DNA of 6,512 nucleotides from an uncultured Elusimicrobia bacterium (GTDB taxonomy: Bacteria; Elusimicrobiota; Elusimicrobia; Elusimicrobiales; Elusimicrobiaceae): the NCBI GenBank assembly GCA_947164805.1, contig CAMUXX010000056.1, positions 1 to 6,512 on the forward strand. Direction: 5' to 3'. Below, piece by piece: positions 1 to 5,804 of this stretch. The notes under the pieces are model-generated. The model was given only the letters and a program-made list of their open reading frames with translations, was not told the origin of the DNA and searched no databases. The translations under genes were made by a program, and so were the position numbers. Position 1 is the first letter of the stretch, and every line of letters starts with the position of its first letter.

Positions 1-538
1 TTTTGCCTGTCAAAGTTAAAGCCTTTTTTAAATTTGCTTTTGATGAGATATACTTAAAATAAACTTTCTCAAGCCCGTCTTTGGGTTCAACATTATGGCC
101 GGGGATATAAATGGCCGGGCGTTGGTCAATAAGGGCTTCAATTTCTTTGGTAAATCTTAAAGGTACGCTGCCACCGTTCATTTTGATTTTAATACCTAAA
201 TATTGCGGCTCGTTATGGCTTGCGGTAATCATAATGGCAAACCAAAATTTTGTAAAAGAAAGGCAACTTATCATCGGTGTACTAACAGGGTTTTTAAGTA
301 AAGTTACATCAAGTTTATTTAATTTTAAAATACTCGCTATATCTGCGGCGACTTTATCGGCCATAAAACGTCTGTCAAAACCTACAACGACACCACCTGT
401 TTTATCTTCCAAATTTGAAGGCATGTTGATATTAATAAAGGTAGCCAAAGCCTGCCCCATACGTTTAACATTATCAAAAGTAAAATCCCAAGCAATAATG
501 CCACGCCAACCGTCAGTCCCGAATTTGATATTTGCCAT
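1..538 (-). CDS. Phosphoglucomutase/phosphomannomutase family protein (N-terminal part, runs off left edge)
   Basis: This is a phosphohexomutase of the alpha-D-phosphohexomutase superfamily, a cytoplasmic enzyme that moves phosphate between C1 and C6 of a hexose phosphate (glucose, mannose or glucosamine; the substrate cannot be settled from this part). The 179 visible residues start MANIKFGTDGWRG, the family N-terminus (FGTDGWRG at 6-13). VVVGFDRRF follows at 50-58, and the catalytic phosphoserine loop ITASHNEPQYLGIKIK lies at 104-119 with Ser107 as the phospho-acceptor. The usual Pro after TASHN is Glu110. NGGS at 121-124 resembles the GGS segment seen in bacterial PGM/PMM relatives. The start at 538-536 is fixed by an AAGGAG site 8 bases upstream. 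The sugar-binding and phosphate-binding domains lie beyond the window. It follows the tmRNA gene on the same strand with no terminator between, so it may share the ssrA promoter. Family assignment is firm, substrate unknown. Confidence 0.93.
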   Translation of the reverse strand, partial: MANIKFGTDGWRGIIAWDFTFDNVKRMGQALATFININMPSNLEDKTGGVVVGFDRRFMADKVAADIASILKLNKLDVTLLKNPVSTPMISCLSFTKFWFAIMITASHNEPQYLGIKIKMNGGSVPLRFTKEIEALIDQRPAIYIPGHNVEPKDGLEKVYFKYISSKANLKKALTLTGK

Positions 539-546
539 ACACAAAA

Positions 547-552
547 CTCCTT
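547..552 (-). promoter_or_regulatory. Shine-Dalgarno site of the phosphomutase gene
   Basis: On the minus strand this reads AAGGAG, 8 bases before the ATG at 538-536. It lies only 6 bases beyond the last templated base of the tmRNA, so it sits within what would be the 3' trailer of the tmRNA precursor. Confidence 0.85.
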
Positions 553-558
553 AAAAAG

Positions 559-901
559 TGGAGGCGGCAGGATTCGCACCCGCGTCCAAATACTCATACA
601 ATTTAAGCACTACAGGTTTAGTTTCGGTTTTGTAGTAAAAGTGCTTGCCCGAAACCGCTGCGCTTTTACTTGTTTAATTTATCTTAAATAAGAGGAGGCC
701 AAACAGTAACCTTTCTTATAGCATACGGCTGATTGACCGTAAGTTTAATACGCCGTAAATACTAAACTAACGGGTTTAGGCTGCTGCCCAAACTGTATTG
801 TTGGTATTGCCAACTATTCGTTTTAGCCCTATTTAAAGCGGCCTGGCCAACCGCTACCTGCGTTTAAACCTCAGAGGTATCTGTCAAAACTAGTCGCCCC
901 C
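559..901 (-). ncRNA. ssrA: Transfer-messenger RNA (tmRNA, ssrA)
   Basis: This 343-base RNA rescues stalled ribosomes: charged with alanine and carried by SmpB, it adds a degradation tag to the nascent chain. The ends form a 7-bp acceptor stem, GGGGGCG at 901-895 with CGCCUCC at 566-560, including the G3-U wobble read by alanyl-tRNA synthetase; the discriminator A is at 559. A T-arm (stem GCGGG/CCUGC) precedes the 3' strand. A P2 helix pairs GCAGGU with ACCUGU. Pseudoknot 1 pairs AGCGG with CCGCU and UUGGCC with GGCUAA. A second pairs AGUUUAGUA with UAUUAAACU and UACGGC with GCCGUA. The last pairs AGUAAAAG with CUUUUACU and GGUUUCGG with CCGAAACU. The 3' CCA is not encoded (CUU follows the discriminator), so it must be added enzymatically. 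The T-loop reads UGCGAAU instead of the usual UUCGAAU. All pairings were worked out by eye. Confidence 0.96.
776..811 (-). other. tmRNA proteolysis-tag reading frame (GNTNNTVWAAA, stop UAA)
   Basis: This is the mRNA-like part of ssrA. The frame GGC AAU ACC AAC AAU ACA GUU UGG GCA GCA GCC UAA lies between pseudoknot 1 and the next pseudoknot. It was chosen because it ends in Ala codons plus a stop, as tags do, and because AUAGUU directly before the GGC resembles the AUAGUC before the resume codon of E. coli ssrA. The predicted tag is Gly-Asn-Thr-Asn-Asn-Thr-Val-Trp-Ala-Ala-Ala. Gly resume codons are known from other phyla, such as Bacteroides. The Trp and the final AAA in place of LAA are unusual. 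The other two frames either lack an Ala-rich end or are much longer. Confidence 0.8.
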
Positions 902-908
902 GAAATTA

Positions 909-936
909 CTTATATTATTATAGCATATCTTGTCAA
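909..936 (-). promoter_or_regulatory. Sigma-70-type promoter of ssrA
   Basis: On the minus strand a perfect -35 TTGACA (936-931) is followed after 16 bases by TATAAG (914-909, one mismatch from TATAAT). Seven bases then separate it from the first base of the mature tmRNA at 901. Transcription could therefore begin at or almost at the mature 5' end, leaving little or no leader for RNase P to remove. A perfect TATAAT also exists (922-917), but it lies only 8 bases from this -35. Confidence 0.75.
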
Positions 937-974
937 AGATAATACAAACACAAGGTAAATTTTATAATATTTTA

Positions 975-1003
975 TTGCCACCCAGTAGTTTTTTATATAT
1001 AAT
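975..1003 (+). promoter_or_regulatory. Sigma-70-type promoter of the DUF805 gene
   Basis: TTGCCA (975-980) and a perfect TATAAT (998-1003) are separated by 17 bases, the optimal spacing. The start site would fall near 1010, leaving a leader of about 28 bases with the AGGAG site at 1026-1030. A second TATAAT at 1009-1014 has no good -35. The promoter is back to back with the ssrA promoter, and the two -35 boxes are 38 bases apart. Confidence 0.7.
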
Positions 1004-1037
1004 ATCAATATAATAAAGCCTATTTAGGAGAAAAACT

Positions 1038-1448
1038 ATGAACGAATATGTAAAAAACGTTTTAAATAATTTTACGGATATTTTGAAGAACCATTATAAA
1101 GATTTTAACGGCACAGCAACACGTAAGCAGTTTTGGTGGTTCATTTTATGCCTGCTTGTATGTTATTTACTTACTGCATTTATATCTTTACCCTTGAAAG
1201 TAATCGGATATACACTTACCACTCTCTTGACATTAGGAACAATCGTACCATGTGTTGCCTTAACAGTACGCAGGGTTAGGGATGCCGGTTTCGATTACAG
1301 ATTAGGTTTCTGTGCTATTCTACTATACATTTATGCTTTGATAAGCGTTATGCCCGCCAATTTGTTGTTTGCACTTTTTGGGCTTGTAAACTTTGTAGCT
1401 TTGGTTATTTTGATTATTTTTTGTTCTTTACCTACTAAACAAGATTAA
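1038..1448 (+). CDS. DUF805 family small inner-membrane protein (YhaH-like)
   Basis: This 136-residue hydrophobic protein is of unknown function. The DUF805 hallmarks are visible: an N-terminal amphipathic stretch, then GTATRKQFWWF at residues 25-35 (family pattern R-x-x-F/Y-W-x-F), and P71 followed by TVRRVRDAG at 76-84 (family pattern P-x-x-x-x-x-x-R-R-x-x-D). Four hydrophobic segments are likely, near residues 33-50, 54-75, 90-105 and 108-130, which is the usual family layout. The length is typical. Start ATG 1038 has AGGAG 7 bases upstream. It stands alone between its own promoter and its own terminator, so the context offers no partner. DUF805 proteins are widespread, and no biochemical role can be inferred here. 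Confidence 0.9.
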   Translation: MNEYVKNVLNNFTDILKNHYKDFNGTATRKQFWWFILCLLVCYLLTAFISLPLKVIGYTLTTLLTLGTIVPCVALTVRRVRDAGFDYRLGFCAILLYIYALISVMPANLLFALFGLVNFVALVILIIFCSLPTKQD

Positions 1449-1462
1449 CTACATAACACTTT

Positions 1463-1492
1463 AATGTCCCTCTTAACCGGGGGACATTTTTA
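1463..1492 (+). terminator. Rho-independent terminator after the DUF805 gene
   Basis: AATGTCCC (1463-1470) pairs with GGGACATT (1481-1488) around a 10-base loop. The second arm merges into a T-run (TTTTT at 1487-1491). It lies 14 bases after the DUF805 stop codon. On the opposite strand the hairpin is followed by only a poor T-run, so it acts mainly on the plus strand. It separates this gene from the operon that begins at 1595. Confidence 0.85.
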
Positions 1493-1566
1493 TTTAACTA
1501 TATAAAATTACGCCAAAAAGATGCCGCAGGCAAAAAACTAAAGAATCACAATTCCTTATTTAAATT

Positions 1567-1575
1567 TGGTAAAAT
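1567..1575 (+). promoter_or_regulatory. Probable extended -10 promoter of the accB operon
   Basis: TGGTAAAAT fits an extended -10 element: TG, one base, then TAAAAT at 1570-1575, one mismatch from TATAAT. No convincing -35 lies 16-18 bases upstream. The start would be near 1582, giving a very short leader that just covers the AGAGG site at 1585-1589. This is the only good candidate between the terminator at 1492 and the accB start. The rest of that gap (1493-1566) shows no recognisable riboswitch, repeat or small gene. Confidence 0.45.
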
Positions 1576-1594
1576 GTTTTTATAAGAGGTTCAT

Positions 1595-2068
1595 ATGAAA
1601 ACGAAAAAAGTTACAGCCAAAACCAAGGCTAAGAATTTGACAGTCCTGGATGAAGTCAAACAACTCTATAAATTTATGGAAGATAATAAACTCTCTTCCC
1701 TGGACTATGCAAATAAAGGTACCCACGTCAAGTTAGTACGCGCCGGTATGGCACAAAGCGTAGAGGGTACTCTAACCAATTTTTCCTTCCAGGCAAAAGA
1801 AGAAACAAAAAAAGAAATACCTGTATATGGGGCAACAGTTAAGTCCCCCTTACAAGGTATATTCTTTAGGGGTGCTTCACCAAGCGCACCACCTTTTATA
1901 AGGGAAGGCGATAAAGTTAAAGCAGGCACACCCATTTGCCTGATTGAGGCTATGAAAGTATTCAATGAAGTTAAAGCCCCTTTTGACTGTGTCATTACTA
2001 AAGTTTTAATAGATAATGGTCAACCCGTAAAGCCGGGTGATATGTTATTCGGAGTTGAAAAAATATAG
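1595..2068 (+). CDS. accB: Biotin carboxyl carrier protein of acetyl-CoA carboxylase
   Basis: AccB carries the biotin that shuttles CO2 from biotin carboxylase (AccC) to carboxyltransferase (AccAD), making malonyl-CoA for fatty-acid synthesis in the cytoplasm. The 157 residues have the expected plan. An N-terminal region resembles AccB (VLDEVKQLYKFMEDNKLSSL at 17-36, then HVKLVR). A short charged linker spans about 60-78. The C-terminal biotinyl domain spans about 79-157 and holds the target motif EAMKVFNEV, with Lys121 as the biotinylated residue. SPSAPPFIREGD (95-106) matches the thumb loop that marks true AccB rather than other biotinyl domains. Start ATG 1595 follows AGAGG at 1585-1589. 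It opens the operon, but accC, its usual downstream partner, is absent; the next gene is a winged-helix protein. Confidence 0.95.
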   Translation: MKTKKVTAKTKAKNLTVLDEVKQLYKFMEDNKLSSLDYANKGTHVKLVRAGMAQSVEGTLTNFSFQAKEETKKEIPVYGATVKSPLQGIFFRGASPSAPPFIREGDKVKAGTPICLIEAMKVFNEVKAPFDCVITKVLIDNGQPVKPGDMLFGVEKI

Positions 2069-2076
2069 GAGATTTT

Positions 2077-2286
2077 ATGCCTTTTAAAGAAAATATTACA
2101 GCAACATCATCAAAAATTTTGGAATTACTTAAAGATAAAGAAAGCTTAACTTCTTGGCAAATCAAGGTAAGTTTAAATATTTCCAGTTCACTTTTATATT
2201 TGGCTTTAGGTTCTTTGGAAAATCAAAATAAGGTAACCATTGAACCGGACGGTCTTAATTATAAAGTAACAAAAATAAATGCGTAA
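2077..2286 (+). CDS. Small winged helix-turn-helix protein (DUF2582-like)
   Basis: This is a 69-residue protein of one predicted winged-helix fold. Residues 9-20 form a first helix (ATSSKILELLKD). Residues 22-34 resemble the next helix (ESLTSWQIKVSLN). SSLLYLALGSLENQNKV at 37-53 matches the signature of the DUF2582 winged-helix family, in which 'LYLALGWLAREGKI' is typical. The wing follows at about 54-66 (TIEPDGLNYKV). A DNA-binding role is expected from the fold, but no target is known. AGGAG at 2067-2071 overlaps the accB stop codon (2066-2068), so its translation is probably coupled to accB. No effector or membrane domain is present. It could regulate this operon, though nothing in the sequence proves that. 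Confidence 0.8.
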   Translation: MPFKENITATSSKILELLKDKESLTSWQIKVSLNISSSLLYLALGSLENQNKVTIEPDGLNYKVTKINA

Positions 2287-2293
2287 AATGCCC

Positions 2294-2297
2294 GGTG
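2294..2297 (+). promoter_or_regulatory. Weak Shine-Dalgarno that favours ATG 2304 as the ftsK start
   Basis: GGTG lies 6 bases before ATG 2304 and matches part of the anti-Shine-Dalgarno complement (the GGTG of AGGAGGTG). The in-frame GTG at 2295 would overlap this site and has no purine-rich site of its own upstream. This is the weakest ribosome-binding site in the operon. Confidence 0.45.
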
Positions 2298-2303
2298 TGT
2301 GTA

Positions 2304-4553
2304 ATGAGGCGGACAATTCATAAGAAAACAAAAAATAAAGGCGGACAGGGCAAAATTTCCTTTTTCAAAATTTTGGTTTGGGTATTTTGTGCCGTCGTCT
2401 TTTTGTGGATCACTTGGATTTTATGGATTAGTGCAGGCACCGCAGGCCCTGCAGGTAAATATGTTTATAATGCCTTTATACAAATACTTGGCACCACCGT
2501 ATATTTACTGCCTATATTCCTGCTTTATTGGTTATACCGCGCTGTCAAATATCAAACCTTAGCCTTCTTCACTTTACTTTTCGGTATGGGTTTAACATTA
2601 TCCGGGATTTCCATTTTAATAGCATTTTTGAAAACTAATTTTACACAAAGTTCCCTAGCGGGCGGCATTATCGGAGATTTCTTTTTTAAACATTTAACAG
2701 GTATTGCAGGGAAAAGCGGAGCTATAATTATCGCGATCGCGTGTACTTTTTTAGGTATACATATACTCGTTGCAATACCATGGAAGGAAACTTTAATAAA
2801 ATGCTGGGGTTTGATTAAAGAAGATTATATTGCTTGGGATCAAGCAAAAGCAGACCTTAGGCAAAAAATTGCAGAACGTAAAGAAGAAGAAAAACAAGAA
2901 GAAAAATCAAACACGGAAGAAGAACAAATTTCTGAACCGGAACCAATTAAAAAAGTTCCTCCAAAAATTATGCGTGCAACTGCAGAAATGATAAAAACAC
3001 CGCAAAGAACCGAACAGAAAGAAACACCCAAAAAAGTTGAAAAATCTGACGAAACCGGTGAAGGAAGAAAAACAACAGAATATAATCTCCCCCCTCTTGA
3101 TTTATTACGAGCTCCGGAAGAAAATAATTTATGCGGTCCAAGCGACGAAGAAATTGCAAAAGCCACAAATTTGCTTGAAACAACTCTCAAAAACTTTGAT
3201 ATCCATGCAAGTGTTACAGGTGTTGCCCCGGGCCCGGTTATCACGCGTTATGAAATTAAACCGGATGCCGGTGTTAAGATAAGTTCAATCGTCTCTATTT
3301 CAAATGACATTGCCTTGGCAATGAAGGCCCGCGGTATCCGCGTTGAAGCACCAATACCGGGTAAAGATGCCATAGGTTTTGAAATACCTAATGAAAAGCC
3401 TATAATGGTAACAGTTCGTGAAATTTTACAGGATCCTTCCTTTATAAATTCTAAATATAAAACAACCGTTGTTTTGGGCAGATATGCCGATGGTGCCCCC
3501 GCAACTTCCGTTATTGAAAAAATGCCACATTTACTTGTAGCAGGTGCAACAAATTCCGGTAAAAGTATTTGCGTACATACTATGATTGCTTCCTTGCTTT
3601 ACCGTGCAAAACCTGATGAAATTAAACTTATGCTCGTTGACCCAAAACGTGTAGAACTCACTTTTTATGAAGGTATACCGCATTTGTATGACCCTAAAGT
3701 CCCTTGCGAGGATGCAGACATTATTAAAGATGCAAACGGTGCAGTAAAATCTTTACAGGCGCTTGTTAAAGTTATGGAAAAGCGCATGAAGATTTTTGAA
3801 ATAGCAAAAGTCAAAAATATTGAAGGTTATAATAAATGGGCAGCTGAGCATAATGAAGAAAAGATGTTCTTTATAATAGTAATAATTGACGAAATGGCAG
3901 ACTTAATGCTGCAAACAAAAGCCGCTATTGAAGATTCCGTTCAACGCCTGACACAGATGGGGCGCGCGCTTGGTATACACTTAATTTTATGTACACAACG
4001 CCCTTCAACAAATGTCATTACAGGTGTTATTAAAGCCAATTTGCCATCAAGAATCGCCTTACAGGTTGCTTCAAAAATAGATTCCCGTGTAGTGCTTGAT
4101 TCAAACGGTGCCGATGCCTTGCTGGGTAAGGGCGACATGCTTTATCTAGGTATATCTGATCCTAAACCGAAACGTATACAAGGCTCTTATATTTCAGAAG
4201 AAGAAATTTCAAAATTAACAGATTTTTGGCGCGCACAAGGCGGGCCTGATTACCCAATCCAAATTAAACCGGAAACTAACCCTAACCAAGGAACGGAAGG
4301 TCTTGGTTCTTCAGCTGAAGAAATTATTTCCGCTTTAACTTTAATTTTGGAAAGGCGCCGTGTATCACAAGATTTGCTTAAAGCACATTTCGGTTCATCT
4401 GCACGTGCAACAAATATTTTAAGCGTGCTTGAAATGAAAGGCTTTATTACAAAACCCGAAGGTTCAAACAGATGGGAAATACATTTTGATTTAATTGAAT
4501 CCCAATTAAATGAACTGAAACAAAAACAACAACAGTCAGATGAGGATTTTTAA
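2304..4553 (+). CDS. ftsK: DNA translocase FtsK/SpoIIIE
   Basis: This is a septum-anchored, ATP-driven DNA pump that clears and orients chromosome ends at cell division. Numbering is from ATG 2304 (749 residues; an in-frame GTG at 2295 would add three). Four hydrophobic helices span about 19-44, 55-80, 86-110 and 139-160. A charged, Glu/Lys-rich linker runs from about 185 to 258, shorter than in E. coli FtsK and close to SpoIIIE-type proteins. The motor follows: an alpha-domain with GVAPGPVITRYE at 306-317, Walker A GATNSGKS at 414-421 (Lys420), LMLVDPKRVEL near 442-452, and Walker B FFIIVIIDE ending Asp529-Glu530. LILCTQRPST is at 560-569. A C-terminal winged-helix gamma domain spans about 670-729, and its recognition helix departs from the usual GYNRAAR type. 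The tail is Gln/Lys-rich. lolA follows with a 1-base overlap, a neighbour pair also seen in E. coli. Confidence 0.97.
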   Translation: MRRTIHKKTKNKGGQGKISFFKILVWVFCAVVFLWITWILWISAGTAGPAGKYVYNAFIQILGTTVYLLPIFLLYWLYRAVKYQTLAFFTLLFGMGLTLSGISILIAFLKTNFTQSSLAGGIIGDFFFKHLTGIAGKSGAIIIAIACTFLGIHILVAIPWKETLIKCWGLIKEDYIAWDQAKADLRQKIAERKEEEKQEEKSNTEEEQISEPEPIKKVPPKIMRATAEMIKTPQRTEQKETPKKVEKSDETGEGRKTTEYNLPPLDLLRAPEENNLCGPSDEEIAKATNLLETTLKNFDIHASVTGVAPGPVITRYEIKPDAGVKISSIVSISNDIALAMKARGIRVEAPIPGKDAIGFEIPNEKPIMVTVREILQDPSFINSKYKTTVVLGRYADGAPATSVIEKMPHLLVAGATNSGKSICVHTMIASLLYRAKPDEIKLMLVDPKRVELTFYEGIPHLYDPKVPCEDADIIKDANGAVKSLQALVKVMEKRMKIFEIAKVKNIEGYNKWAAEHNEEKMFFIIVIIDEMADLMLQTKAAIEDSVQRLTQMGRALGIHLILCTQRPSTNVITGVIKANLPSRIALQVASKIDSRVVLDSNGADALLGKGDMLYLGISDPKPKRIQGSYISEEEISKLTDFWRAQGGPDYPIQIKPETNPNQGTEGLGSSAEEIISALTLILERRRVSQDLLKAHFGSSARATNILSVLEMKGFITKPEGSNRWEIHFDLIESQLNELKQKQQQSDEDF

Positions 4554-5179
4554 TGTTTAAAATAAAAAATATTTATATAATGTTTTTAACTTTATGTTTA
4601 AGCGTAACTCTTTGGGCCGGAGAAACGCAAAAGATAAAACCCTTAACACAAAAAGAAGTTATCCAAAAGTTTATATCATGGGATAAAAAATTAAATACTT
4701 TAGATACTTTTTATACCCAAGAAACTTCTTTTGAGAATACTTTAATTTCAAAAAGTGAAGGACATTTACTCAAAATGGGAAAAATATTACGTCTGGAAAC
4801 TTTAGAAGAAGACAAATTGACACAATATGCTTTAACCGATAAGAAAATAATAAATATTTTTGACGCAAAAAGCAATTTAATTACCCAAATGCTATGGGAC
4901 GATTGGCAACAAACACAACAAAATAAATCTTTGTTTGACTTCGGTAATTATGCTAATATTTTGGAAAATCATAAATTGCACTCTTATACGGAAAACGATT
5001 CCGGATACACCTTAACCCTAACCCCCAAAGAGAATGCCGTTTATACATTAACTTTTTTACTTGATAAAAAGAACTTTTTCCCAAAAGAAATAAATCTACT
5101 TAGCGAAGGTGTAAATTCAAAAACCATTTTAATAAACACAAAAATAAATACAAATTTAAAAGAGGAGATTTTTAAATGA
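4553..5179 (+). CDS. lolA: LolA-family outer-membrane lipoprotein carrier protein
   Basis: LolA is a periplasmic shuttle that takes lipoproteins released by LolCDE across to the outer membrane. The 208 residues begin with a signal peptide: Lys-containing n-region, hydrophobic core YIMFLTLCLSVTL at 8-20, and a probable cut after Ala22 (LWA|GET). The mature part shows LolA traits. LDTFYTQETSF at 50-60 resembles the family's early 'F-x-Q' strand. Alternating strands follow, with KLTQYALTDKKIINIFDAKSN at 88-108 split by a turn. LTFLLDKKNFFPKEINLL at 166-183 and a final strand with N-x-x-x-x-x-x-F (TNLKEEIFK) complete the fold. Similarity is diffuse, as usual in this family. Start ATG 4553 shares its A with the ftsK stop TAA, and GAGG at 4542-4545 lies 7 bases upstream. 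The ftsK-lolA order supports the call. A related outer-membrane lipid/lipoprotein-sorting protein is the main alternative. Confidence 0.82.
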   Translation: MFKIKNIYIMFLTLCLSVTLWAGETQKIKPLTQKEVIQKFISWDKKLNTLDTFYTQETSFENTLISKSEGHLLKMGKILRLETLEEDKLTQYALTDKKIINIFDAKSNLITQMLWDDWQQTQQNKSLFDFGNYANILENHKLHSYTENDSGYTLTLTPKENAVYTLTFLLDKKNFFPKEINLLSEGVNSKTILINTKINTNLKEEIFK

Positions 5180-5802
5180 AAAAGGCAATGACGCTTGCAA
5201 ACAAAATAACTTTAACAAGGGCTTTGCTTGCCATAATAATGTTTTTTATGATGGTGACACAAAAGCCAATGCTGGTTATAATAGCTTCTTTTATATATGG
5301 TTTCGCTGCATGTACGGACTGGATTGACGGCCGCGTAGCACGTGCAACCCAAACTTATACTCCTTTTGGCGCAATAGTTGACCCGTTTGTAGATAAAATC
5401 TTAGTAGGTGCGGCATTTTTTGCTTTTACAGATCTACATTTCTTACATGTTCCGGTATGGGCAGTATTTTTGATTATTTTAAAAGAAAATTTAGTTTCCA
5501 CTTTACGTGTTTTGGTAGTCTTGAATAATAAAGTTTTAGCGGCAGAACGCTGGGGTAAATTTAAAACTACAGTACAACTCATAGCAATAGGTTTGATTTT
5601 TATTATTGCAGATATTTATTTTTGCATACCTTTAGCAAAAGGAACTTTAAAAGATAATTTGATTTTAATAAGCACGATATTATCGGTATTGCCTTACCCT
5701 ACAACAGTTATTGCGGCGGCCGTTACCTGTTTGAGTGCTGTAACCTATTTAAAAAATAATTGGACTCTTTTAAAAGAATCTTGGAGTTTACCAATAAAAT
5801 AA
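5176..5802 (+). CDS. pgsA: CDP-diacylglycerol-glycerol-3-phosphate 3-phosphatidyltransferase
   Basis: This integral inner-membrane enzyme condenses CDP-diacylglycerol with glycerol 3-phosphate to phosphatidylglycerophosphate, the committed step to phosphatidylglycerol and cardiolipin. The 208 residues contain the complete CDP-alcohol phosphotransferase motif D-x2-D-G-x2-A-R-x8-G-x3-D-x3-D: Asp48, Asp51, Gly52, Ala55, Arg56, Gly65, Asp69 and Asp73, all present. LANKITLTRALLAI at 7-20 is the usual PgsA N-terminus (N-x-x-T-x-x-R). Hydrophobic helices follow across the rest of the protein. Start ATG 5176 overlaps the lolA stop as ATGA, with GAGGAG at 5162-5167 8 bases upstream. PgsA is preferred over other family members (phosphatidylserine or cardiolipin synthase) because of the N-terminus and because pgpA, the next enzyme in the path, follows directly. 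Confidence 0.94.
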   Translation: MKKAMTLANKITLTRALLAIIMFFMMVTQKPMLVIIASFIYGFAACTDWIDGRVARATQTYTPFGAIVDPFVDKILVGAAFFAFTDLHFLHVPVWAVFLIILKENLVSTLRVLVVLNNKVLAAERWGKFKTTVQLIAIGLIFIIADIYFCIPLAKGTLKDNLILISTILSVLPYPTTVIAAAVTCLSAVTYLKNNWTLLKESWSLPIK

Positions 5803-5804
5803 TT

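Noticed and set aside
111..554. Plus-strand open frame of 147 codons
   Set aside because: It is the complement of the phosphomutase gene, whose minus-strand frame has family motifs (FGTDGWRG, TASHN) and a good ribosome-binding site. The plus frame shows none.
382..597. Minus-strand open frame of 71 codons
   Set aside because: It runs through the tmRNA 3' end and is out of frame with the phosphomutase; no ribosome-binding site and no family resemblance.
917..936. TTGACA with the perfect TATAAT at 922-917 as the ssrA promoter
   Set aside because: The spacer is only 8 bases. TATAAG at 914-909 gives a 16-base spacer and correct distance to the RNA 5' end.
1493..1566. Possible riboswitch or operator upstream of accB
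   Set aside because: Only short AT-rich palindromes such as ATTTAAAT are present, which are expected by chance at this base composition.
1705..1995. Minus-strand open frame of 96 codons inside accB
   Set aside because: It is a shadow of accB, which has a complete biotinyl domain on the plus strand.
2295..2303. GTG 2295 as the ftsK start
   Set aside because: It has no upstream Shine-Dalgarno, and the weak GGTG site is better placed for ATG 2304. The difference is only three residues, so it is not excluded.
2840..3244. Minus-strand and alternate plus-strand open frames over the ftsK linker
   Set aside because: The low-complexity Lys/Glu coding of the linker yields Ser/Phe-rich shadow frames; no start signals or motifs.
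5760..5804. TTG 5760 as the pgpA start
   Set aside because: It would overlap pgsA by 43 bases with a rare start codon and no ribosome-binding site. ATG 5805 gives the normal PgpA length.
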